Origin: Plazaster borealis | Taxonomy: Eukaryota; Echinodermata; Asteroidea; Forcipulatida; Labidiasteridae | DNA length: 64,000 nt | NCBI GenBank assembly: GCA_021014325.1 | Contig: CM037473.1 | Coordinates: 8,139,501 to 8,203,500, forward strand | Reading direction: 5' to 3' | Shown: positions 13,101-25,100 of the stretch, piece by piece | Position numbering within the stretch: position 1 is the stretch's first letter | Layout: the number at the start of each line of letters is the position of its first letter | The notes under the pieces: model-generated | Seen by the model: the letters and a program-made list of their open reading frames with translations, nothing else | What the model was told of the DNA's origin: nothing | Databases searched by the model: none | Position numbers and translations under genes: made by a program

Positions 13101-16100
13101 TACGCCTTGAAAGCTTTTTCTGACGGAATGAATGTTGGCGAGACCCATGAACTGGATGTCACATGATGGGTAATACTCTAAAGGTAATCACAAACAAACA
13201 AAAATAAAAAAAGGTTAGAAAAATGTGGCAGTATTAAAGATCTACTGTTTGTGGGTTCCAATCCCAACCAGGGTGTTCATTTTGTGGTGGGGTTGGCTTA
13301 GTGGTATATTTCCTTGCCTTCCACCTCTAGGACCCCGGTTCAAATCCCACCGGGGGCACTATGTGGATTGGGTTTTCAGTCCCTACCTGATTGCGTGGGT
13401 TTTCCCTGAAAGAAATCTTTTTTTTTTTTTTTTACCAATTTCATTGAGAATTAATTTTAATGAAAATTTTACCCCCAACAATATTTTGTTTTAAACTTAA
13501 ATAAATAATTTTAAAAATCGGTCGCGATGCAAATGACGGTCGGTCAGACGAGGACAAACAAACATTTTTTTCTTTCTTTTGGCCTTACCTTGGAATTCAC
13601 AGCCTCCTCCTTTGGCTCTATTAGCCCAGGCTGATGTGTAGGATCTAGCATCTACAATCAAGACTTTCCTATTGCTGGAGTCCGAGTCTACGTGTGGTAA
13701 AAGACTCAGGTCTGTAGAAATCAATCAAACAATAACAAGTCATATTCACATTAAAGGCAGTGTATACTTTTGTTGTGTTTAAAAACAAAGGTGGTTTCGG
13801 CGATGGCCCAAACCCCCAAATAGGGCAGGCAATCCTAAATAGTACATTGCACATAAAGATACACAGTCGACTTGAGTTATTTTTGCTAAAACAAGTTTGC
13901 TGGTACTGGCTAAACTATCTCTGTTTAAAGGCAGGGTATACTTTTTGTAATTGTCAAAGACAAGTATCCTCACTTGGTGTATCCCAACATATGCACACAA
14001 TAAAACCTGTGAAAATTTGAGCTCAATTGATCATCGAAGTTACACAAAAATAATGAAAGAAAAAAACACCATTGTGTTTCATAGAATTGTGTGCTTTCAG
14101 ATGCATGATGCATGATGCCTGAAGCCTTTCTCATATTCAAATTTTGGGTGAAAAATTACCTCTTTCTCTACATTACTTCGAAGGATGTCGATTTTAACAA
14201 TTGTTTTATAATATCAACAGCTCTCCAGTGCTCTTTACCAAGTAAGTTTTTATGGTCATCAACTTGTGGAGTAATTACCATAAGTACACCCTGCCTTTTA
14301 GGGCACACATCATACAATCTAAGTTCAACAACTTGACTATTATTTACTAATACCTGATGATGTTACCAACCAATTGTAGTTGGATTTTTGATTTTTGATT
14401 TTTTTTTCTCAAAAGTTCTGAAATTATACCATGTTTTATCTTCTTCAGTGTTTCATTGATTAATATTCTACAAATAAAATGTTTTGGGTTGAACAAAGAC
14501 AAAGTTACTTGAGTTAGATTTAAACCAATGACCTCCGGATTAACATGCCGTAAGGCTACATTTGGATACAAATGTTTTTGCATCGAGGACATAAAACAAA
14601 CCCCAGTGAAAGATTTCCCTTGTATAGCAGAGCAAAATGCTACACAAATGTATCAATTGCTACTCAAAAATCACGGTTTGCCTCTCAATATTGTCATTCA
14701 GTGTGCACAAAATAAGTTCAGTCTAAATTTTTTGCTTTGCAAAATTGCTGGACGAAAATCGTTCCCTGAACCCCCACACAGAAATGGCCACAACTAAACT
14801 GGAACTACACAAGTAAAGTAATTGAAAACTGAATTACCGTTAGTCTCCCCTCCAGCTGTTCCATTGGCTGGTCTCTCTACATTCTGTACTATATTCTGTG
14901 GATTGTCCGTCTTGCATGCCCGCAGTATACTCTCTATGAAGTGTTCGTCTTGATCACTACGCCAGCCAAACCAACCTATCTCTGGCTGACTACACCGTGC
15001 TATTACTGCTCCATTCTGCTGATGTCTGATCAGAGAAAAAAAAGTACAGTATTTTAATAATAATAATAATAATAATACGCAGTTCTTATATAGAGCTTTA
15101 TACTCCCGATGGTTGTCTCAAAGCGCTCAGTATTTTTCCTACAAGGTAAGTGGAGTTACGTGTTGGAGTATGAGACCTACTCCTTTACATAGCACCATGC
15201 AATGGTTTACAAGGTGCTGTGGCGCAATATGCAGCCAATCAAACCAGGAACACCGGGGCAAACCACTTCTCTTTACGATAAGTGCACTGGGTTCTTTTAC
15301 GTGCATTACACAACACACGGGACCTACGGCTTAACGACCCATCCGAAGGACGAAGCATGTGGTTAAGTGTCTTGCCTAAGGACACAAGTGTCACGACTGG
15401 CGAACCCACACTCTGCTGATCAGAAACACCAGAGCTTGAATTCAGTGTTCTTATCCGCTCGGCCACAACACGCGATTTTGCCAGTTTCAAGTGGGTGGTC
15501 AAATTGGCGTTGTGGTATCTTTCCTCGCCTTCCACCTCTAGGACCCCGGTTCACATCTCGCCAGGGGCACTATGTGGATTGGGTTTTCAGTCCCTTGGCG
15601 TTGTGGTATTTTTCCTCGCCTTCCACCTCTAGGACCCTGGTCCAAATCCAACCGAGGGCACTATGTGGAATGGGTTTTCAGTCCCAACCTGATTGCGTGG
15701 GTTTCTACCTAGAATTTCTCTAGGGTTTTCCTCCCACATCTAAAACTGAAACTTCCTGGCTAGTATAGTGTTTAAGTTCACTTTTCTGATAACAAACATT
15801 GAATAAATAAAATAAATAATTTGTAAAACATTCTGATAAAAAGCTACTCTACAAATGTTTATATTTTAAATATATCTGGTATTGAAACCACGAGATCCTC
15901 ATTAATAAGTGACTAGCACTGTAACCCTTCAATCTGAAGACACCTGAGTAGAGAAGATGGTGAAGAAATGTTCAGTTTTAGATGTGGGAGACCCCACACA
16001 GGGAAACCTGCAACTCGAACCAGGCTACACAAAGACAGGCAGGGAAACATACCATCAAGCCAACCTGACACCTGACAACGAAATGTTGTCATCAACTACA

Positions 16101-19100
16101 TACGACACTATTTCAGAAGCTCAAAATGCTATTTGAGAATTAGAATTTTCTTGGACTATTGTCAAAAAGCTTGTAATTTAAAAAAACCAAAAAGTTATGA
16201 GATATCGCCCAACTCACAAGGCCGGACGGCCACTTCAAGGTGAGGGCTACACTTAACTGATTTTGGGCTGTTGACCCAAATCAATCGTCACAAGGGGCAC
16301 ATTGCCACCTACTCCTGGGGCTGAAACAGGGTTGCCCCCTTTACAGACCGTAAGGATGTAGGCATGGGTATCATCAACTAGGAGCCTGGCTGGTAGAGCA
16401 GTATGCACTACCTTCCCAACTTTTACGAAGCAATTATGGTCAAGTGCCTTGCTCAAGGGCACAAGTGTCACGACCAGGACTCGAACCCACACTCTGCTGC
16501 TGGCAACACCAGAGCTTGGGTCCGGTGAACTAGACCACTCGGCCACGACATGCCAAATTGAAGTTACTGTGTATTTACCTCCATACTACTGAGGGAAACC
16601 TCTGAAGTTACTGTGTATTTACCTCCACACTACTGAGGGAAACCTCTGAAACTACCTGTGTATTTACCTCCATACTACTGAGAGAAACCTCTGAAACTAC
16701 TGTGTATTTACCTCCATACTACTGAGGGAAACCTCTGAAACTACTGTGTATTTACCTCCACACTACTGAGGGAAACCTCTGAAACTACTGTGTATTTACC
16801 TCCACACTACTGAGGGAAACCTCTGAAACTACTGTGTATTTACCTCCACACTACTGAGGGAAACCTCTGAAACTACTGTGTATTTACCTCCACACTACTG
16901 AGGGAAACCTCTGAAACTACTGTGTATTTACCTCCACACTACTGAGGGAAACCTCTGAAACTACTGTGTATTTACCTCCATACTACTGAGGGAAACCTCT
17001 GAAACTACTGTGTATTTACCTCCACACTACTGAGGGAAACCTCTGAAACTACTGTGTATTTACCTCTACACTACTGAGAGGGAAACCTCTGAAACTACTT
17101 TGTATTTACCTCCATACTTCAGAGTTATAAGTATGATACTTCTGTGTATTTACCTCCATACTACTGATGGAAACCTCTGAAACTACTGTGTATTTACCTC
17201 CACACTACTGAGGGAAACCTCTGAAACTACTGTGTATTTACCTCCATACTACTGAGGGAAACCTCTGAAACTACTGTGTATTTACCTCCATACTACTGAG
17301 GGAAACCTCTGAAACTACTGTGTATTTACCTCCATACTACTGAGGGAAACCTCTGAAACTACTGTGTATTTACCTCCATACTACTGAGGGAAACCTCTGA
17401 AACTACTGTGTATTTACCTCCATACTACTGAGGGAAACCTCTTAGAGGCTCTGAAACTACTAACAGCCTTCAGTTCCTCATCTGTGATCCACGCTGGCAC
17501 GATATGCTGCAATGGGTAGGATGAACAGTACCTGCAAAACAGCAAACAAACAACATACAAGATTTGAAGCTTTGCTTGGTGTAGAATGTTACATTTCAAA
17601 AGGGAAAACTAGTTTATAGTTGATGGCCATGTGATAATCTGTCTGCAAACGAAGTGGTTTTGAGTATAATCAGTGGTTTGATACTGCAACTGAGATAAGA
17701 AATCAGGGTTCTCCCCAGGAGAATTCTGCATTCTGGACACAAATTTTTGAAGTTTGGCCGAAGGACGCCGAGGTCTTCTGAATGTTTTTCTATTTGGTGT
17801 TTATCTTGGTTTCAATAGCTCTACTGGCAATCTGGAGCATTCTAAATGGTTTTCTCTTAATAATTTTGTGAAAATAGTGAAAAAATAATAAATAATATAT
17901 ATATATATTTTATTTTTGAGTATCGGTCGAAATGTTTGCGTATCAGCGCACAATTTGCGCGTATCGGCCCGATACTCTAGCTTGTGCATAGGGAGAGCCC
18001 TAAAAATGTTTAGAAGTTTCTTACCAATGGCTTTTTTTGAACCACCACTTATTACATGGCTGTTTTACATGGCTGTCTGTTGGCGAAATCTAACAGTGCT
18101 TTACACGATAACATACAAAAACAACTTGATAACTAAAGACTAGTATGTCACTGGTGTGGGCGCTATAGCCATGTACAGCATAGGTCGCCGCTGGTTTGTG
18201 CCGGTATTCTTATTATTATTGCGCGCAGCAGCAGCATGGCCAGTGACCTCGTTCCTTGGTAAGTTTTGTCGAAACTTGTTAAAATTACACAGCGGGCGTA
18301 CGTTGTAGGTTTGATTTTAATAAAAATTAAAACAGGTAGGATTACCCTTGATGAAAGAAACAAATATTTTACAGTAAAAATGCAAGATTTCACACAGTGA
18401 TCTTCACAACGAACTCAAACGATATAAGATAAGGCGCACCGTTAGATAAGACGCAGTGATTTGTTTTGACCTTTGAAAGTCAGATAAGCCACGTCTTGTA
18501 CGCAGGAAATTATGGTCGGCAAATAAAACTCAGCTGGATAAGTTTGATGGTAGGCAGTAATGAGTAACACACATTTGAAAGAAATATTCAGGAAAAACTC
18601 AATACGTGCCATGAACATGAAAAACTCATCAAAAACTCCTGATGACTACAATACTCCAGGGTTCGAAATTTAAACTGGATCACAGGCCAGAGGCCAGTGA
18701 TTTGAGTGTCAGGCCACTAAACTCATGACCGGACAAGTCCAGTGGTCTTGTTTCTTACAATTGAATGAAGTTACCTCACTGTGAAAAACTTGAATGAACA
18801 AAATGATGTTCAAATGCTGACTTAGAATCTCTTTCGATTATGTTGAGTATTACAACATCAGACAAAATATTGACATCAATCTCTCTTATTGCTGTTCCAA
18901 TAAAAGAAGTTTAGTACAGGCTTTTCTCAATTTTGATTCTGGTCATTGTAAAAATAATTCTGGTTCAGTAAAAATGTTGAGATACAAGCCCGGCGGTTTT
19001 GTAGATTTGTTTAACCAAATTCAAGCCCTGTACTCACTTGTACTCCTTATTCTCAAAGACTCTCCATGCTTGTTTCATATCATACCCCTGTCTGCTGACT

Positions 19101-22100
19101 TCACTACTGAAGGAATAGGCTGGTATATCACCTACAGTTAACAAGATACATGCTTTAGCATCACAGTCAAATACAGGCTATTTTGGGCCTAACTTTATAA
19201 ACCTGGGTAGTAGTCCACTTGCAAAGGCCTTTAGTATTGTTTCGCAAAAAGCTTTTGTTACACAAGAACTGAATGTCAGATGTCAATAGAGCGACAACAC
19301 TTGCATCTTGCAATCGGGGAGATTTTGTACAACAATCAGGAAGATATTTAGAATACATTCAACATAGCAGGGAAAAAGTTTCCATAATCAGGGAGATTTT
19401 CAAATTTGTTCACCAGAACATGGAAAGCTTGGTTTATTTTCAGGAAACTTTCTGCAGAATCAGGAAGAGTTGGCCCAGCTTTATATAGCTGGGTAGTATT
19501 CCACTTGCAAAAGCATTTAGTAGTGTTTCGCAAAGTGCTTTTGTTACATTGGTCTGAATGTTGGTGCACTGTCGGACGCAATATAGCGACAACATTTGTG
19601 TATTGCAATCGGGGAGATTTTGTACAACAATCAAGAGACATACATGTAGCAGGGAAAAAATTTCCATAATCAGGGAGATTTCCAAATTTGTTCACCAGAA
19701 CATGGAAAGCTTGGTTTATTTTCAGGAAACTTTCTGCAGAATCAGGAAGAGTTGGCCCAGCTTTATATAGCTGGGTAGTATTCCACTTGCTAAAGCATTT
19801 AGTAGTGTTTCGCAAAGTGCTTTTGTTACGTTGGTCTGAATGTTGGTGCACTGTCGGACGCAATATAGCGTCAACATTTGTGTATTGCAATCGGGGAGAT
19901 TTTGTACAACAATCAAGAGACATACATGTAGCAGGGAAAAAATTTCCATAATCAGGGAGATTTCCAAATTTGTTCACCAGAACATGGAAAGCTTAGTTTA
20001 TTTTCGGGGGAACTTTCAGCAGAATCAGGGTGAATCAGGGTGACTTGGCCCAACTTTATATTGCTGGGTAGTATTCCACATGCAAGCTTTTAGTATTGTT
20101 TCGCAAAGTGCTTTTGTCACATTGAACTGAATGTTGGTGCACTGTCAGATGTCAATATAGCGACAACATTTGTATCTTACAATTGGGGAGATGTTGTTCA
20201 ACAATCAGGGAGATATTTAGAATTACATTCAACATAACAGGGATAAAGTTTCCATAATCAGGGAGATTTTCAAATTTGTTCATAATATTGACGTCGCTGG
20301 TGTCAGGTTTGCACCCGCATAATCCATTCCCCTGTATGCGAACAATTGCAGTATGTTCGCGCAAACGGAACGCAGCCCAGTTCTTAGATTTTGGTTACAG
20401 GTTAATATGCTTCACAAATATTTGTTCTGAGCAGGTTACAATAACAAATCCATTTTGGCCGGTAACCCATTTCTCTGTTGTCAAACTTCTTCAATTGCGA
20501 AATAACATTGGTCTCTGAGTACATCCAAACAATAACATGTAGGTGTTGACGGTACTCACCGGTGCTCTGCAGGAAGCCAACACCGGGACTAGATGACTCT
20601 CGAACATGATGGACCTGATCAAAACACCACGCATGAAAAGCAAATGCAAATAGATCCTCAAGTTTATTGGGTGGTGCGGTGGCCGCAGTTAGACGAGCCA
20701 ACCAGTCCTGGCACTGCTCATTGGTAGCAAACTTACACCTGCAAGTGAACAGAAATGTTGGAGAGCCTGAGAGTAACGTCTAAAATAAACAACATCTACA
20801 TGTAACCAGGGCCCAATTTCAGAGTGCTGTTTAAGCACAAAAAGCAGTTGAGCGCAACAACATTATGCTTACCGGAATAAGGTTACCAGCCAAACTACCA
20901 TGTCACATGTACAATTTGTGACTGGTATCCTCCTCATTTCTGCTTAGCATAAAAATTGTTAAGCAATAAGAAGTGGTTTACATGTACTTGTAGCGATGGG
21001 ACTTCAGCAATCAACTAGCCAGCCAGACTACATAGTACATGTAGTTGGACAGAATTCTGACTGGTCCTCAGGTGTTACAACTATTAATTGGCCAGGGGAC
21101 CACTGTTAAGGGAGAACGCTGTTATCATGCTTTGTTTTGTTTCATTTTCAATAAAAGTAGTGTTTTTAATGATGTTGAATACGTACTACTTGTGTAAGCA
21201 AGATAAATTTCCTTGAAATCAATGGGAAATAACTAAAATATTACTGCCAAGGTTGAATGGTCATTAGTGTTTTCTTTCAATATATGCACACCACGTCAAG
21301 ATTGACGAATCCAACCTGGTTCCAATTTCATAAAGCTGCTTAGCAAAACAACTTTTGCTTAGCAGAACTGGGTTCCCATCAAAATAGACTATAAGGAACA
21401 TAAGTGGTGGCTGGTACCCTGCTAAGCAAATTTTAAAAAATTTAAAGTTTTGTTTTGCGAATATTTTGTGCTTAACAGCTTTATGAAGTTGAGTCCCGGT
21501 TAGTAATAGTCAGAACTTAATGGGAAACTTATTAAGTATAAGGAACATTACTGGTGACTGGTACCCTGCTAAGCAATTTTTGTTTTTGAATAAATTTTAG
21601 TTCTGCAAATATGTTGTGCTCAACAGCTTAATGAAGTTGGGTCCCGGTTCTTAATAATCAGAACAAATAAGCCGGCCTTCAATTACAAACTTCCAAATTC
21701 AAAAGCAACGACAGGAAATGTGCACATCCTGTCATCCTTAGCTTTCATGTACTGCAGCGTGGTGATAAGACTAGGCCCCAATCGCCTCGTTCAGGAGTCT
21801 GCCATTTTAAGGTCTCACTCCCTGATCATAACAATCTGTAATCATGCAATACTCAATAAGGGAACCAGACTATTTCTGTCGATTTGCAGGGGCAACATCT
21901 CTTTCCGATATCAATACTTTTTGCAGGGTTATTAAACGAAAGAGTTCTTTAAATTGTCTGCAAGGAATGCCCGAGGCCAGTGATTTCAGTATCGGTCAAG
22001 TGAACTCTGGGCTGGGCAAGTCTGGCAGTTCTGCTTTTGTCAAATCAATATCTTTATGGGGTTTTTAAATGATGTTAAAATTTTGAGTCCGATAAATATC

Positions 22101-25100
22101 TTTCAAAACTATTTAGTTTCAAAGTTTAGTTAATACCAACGAGACAAATGATATCAATCTTCTCTTCTCAAATAAAAACAGTGTTCAAACTTTGTTGTCA
22201 TTTTGATTCCGGTCTTTTCATATCTCTTCCCATTTTTATTCTGGTATTGTGAAAACAATTTGGGTCTGGTAAACATTCTGAACAAGTCATGCAGTGTTGT
22301 GGAGTTTCCACCCAAAATTGGAGCCCTGGCCACAACGTATAGATTGTACATCATATGACTGGTAGTCTGAGATCTACTTCTGACAGCATTTACAAAACCA
22401 AGAGACTTCAAATACATGTATAGGAGAGGAGAATGAAAACAGGGCTCAAAATTAACACCAGACCACAGGCCCGAGGCCAGTAATTTAAGCCTTGGGCCAG
22501 TAAACTCATGACCGGACAAGTCTGGAGGGTCTTGTGTTTTTCAATTGACTAAAAGTACCTCCCTGTGTAATTTGTTTAATATCTTTAAATATCTTTCAAC
22601 TTGTAAATATATTTTAGTTGTGTTGAGTATTGAAGCATGTACTAAAACCATAAGACAAAATTAATGAGATATTTCCTTAGTGCTTGTTCAAATTAAAACA
22701 GTTTACATAATACATTTTAAACTGTATAGAAAGTTATCTCTCAATACATTCTGGTCTTGTAAAATAAATGCTGGTCCAGTGAATATTGTAAAGTCTACAA
22801 GCCCTGCGGTCTTGTGGATTTTCCCCCCTAAATTCAAGCCCTGGAAAGGTGAAAGTATGAGGAAGTAATTGAGAATGGCAAACTCCTTGAACCCAATCTA
22901 TGAAAGAAAACACAACATGGAAATTGGGTCATGAGGGAAATTAACCACGTATGCAACTTCCTGCATCAGGATATACCACCAATCAACCCCCCTGAGAATG
23001 AGGTTGTGCTGATCACACCACCATTCCAATACAACGTAAGGCATCCTAATACTCCGCGTATCTGGTATTGTAATCAGCCGGTTGTCTCTAATCTCAGTTT
23101 GGTCTTTAAAGAGATCCACCGCCATCCTTTCCTACGATATGATTTGCATCCATTCAAACCAGGGCCAAATTTCATATAGCTGCTTGTAAAAGCACAAAAA
23201 GTAGCTAAGCACAACAAAACTATGCTTATAAGAACAAGGTTACCAACCAAACTACCATGTCACATGTACAATTTGTGACTGGTATCCTGCTCATTTCTGC
23301 TTAGCAGAAATTGTTGTTAAAGCAGTATTTTCTGCTTAAGCAGCTCTATGAAATTGGGCCCAGCATGAGGAAATGTAATAATTAAGTACATGCTCATTTT
23401 TAAGGAAACAGTTTATAAAGGTTTTTGTGTTTTCACACAAGACTTGCTGTTTAATTTCCTTTGCCCCGCACAGCCATGACGGCTACAGAAATATGTTTGG
23501 GTTACAACAAAAACCACCTTTTTTTCAAAGATTGTCACTGGAGGATACCTATGATGCATGTTACATTCTGACAAATGATCAGCATCATTTGTATAGTGAA
23601 TGATATCTCAGTATAAAATTAAAACATTCTTTTCCTGGTCTAGATATTATCATCTAGACTGGACTATGCCTTTAATGTACAGACAACTTGCAGAACTAGG
23701 CTATGATAGACCAGAAGGTAAAGCTATTTTATCGGCAGAGATAATAGGCAGTACAGTCAACCCCGGATAGAAAGAGCACTGTGATAGAGAGGTTCTGCTT
23801 ATAAAGAGTTGTATGTGTTTCCTTGTTTTGCTGTCCTCTTACATGTACAACAAAATTCCTGTTAAAGGCAGGGTGTACCTTTGTACCTTTGGTAATTACT
23901 CCACAAATTGATGACAATAAAAACTTACTCGGTAAAGAGCACAGGAGAGCTGGAGAAAGCATTATTAGAAACGACACCCTTTGAAGTAACTAAGTAGTTT
24001 CAGAGAAAGAGGTAATTTTTCACCCAAAAATTTGAATCTGAGAACAGTTTCAGGCAAAGGCCTCAGGAATGAAGCCTCTAAGGCATCTGAAAGCACACAA
24101 TTCTATGCAACGAGGGTGTTTTATTTCTTTACATTATTTTCTTGCAACTTTGATGACCAATTGACCCCAAACTTTCAAAGGTTTATTTTATGCATATGTT
24201 GGGGCACACCAAGTGAGGATACTGTTCTTTGACAATTACCAAAGTATACACTGCCTTTAAAAAGAGATAGTTTAGCCAGTACCAGCAAACTTGTTATAAA
24301 AAAATAACTCAAGTCAACTGTATATCTATGTGCAATGTACTAAGTAGGATTGCCTGCCCTATTTATATTCAATACACTACAGGTGTAATGTAAAAGTCTA
24401 AAGACTTAGGAACATAAATCATGCACAGTGCAGAAAGCATTGGGTAGAGTTGCCGTCACTTCTTTTCAAAACAGTATACTGGGGTGTGATTGTACACAAA
24501 ATCATTTTGGGTTGAACAAAGGCAAATTCAATGGAGTGGGATTTGAATCTGTGACCTCTGGATTAACGTGCCGGCATTCTACCAACTGAGCTATCTAGCC
24601 CTATTTTGTCAATATCTTTGTATGGGGGTGCCAGTCAATTTGTCTTTATTCAACCCAAAATTACTTAAAGTTTACACAGTCAGTTTCCCGTGTGATTTAT
24701 TACTTGATATTTGAAATAATAGTCGCATCCCCTTAAGGTGATCCCTCTGCTGCCGCTTCCCAGGTTGTATCGTAAACTTGGGTGCGATCCCTGGCTACAC
24801 TGCAGTTAAAGGTTGTATGGCTAATGACTGGCACACCCCGAACAAAGATATGTGTCCTCCTACAGGAGTCACAAGTTATGTATTTCATTGTTTTTCCCAG
24901 TTGCAAAGCCCTTAGCAATTTTGTTTTGTTGGCTGAAAAAAAAAAAATCGTTACCAGACCCAGCGTACAAAATCTGCCACATGGTTTAGCATCAGGGTCA
25001 ACACAGCAAACAACACATCCACCCATTCCAGCATCCTGTTTATTGTAACAGGTGGAGCTCCAATATCTGGCAAGCCTCTGAGCAGCTTTGCAATTTCCAA

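Noticed and set aside
16562..17441. CRISPR array
   Set aside because: Animal genomic context and no unique spacers; units are contiguous copies of an exon end.
19348..19977. 209-residue open frame on minus
   Set aside because: It runs through the tandem MITE array with a 282-bp period; no conserved domain.
24510..24610. tRNA gene
   Set aside because: Box A and box B are present, but the cloverleaf is poor and related copies are dispersed, so this is a SINE head. The same holds for 61795, 62050, 27115, 15053 and 25424.
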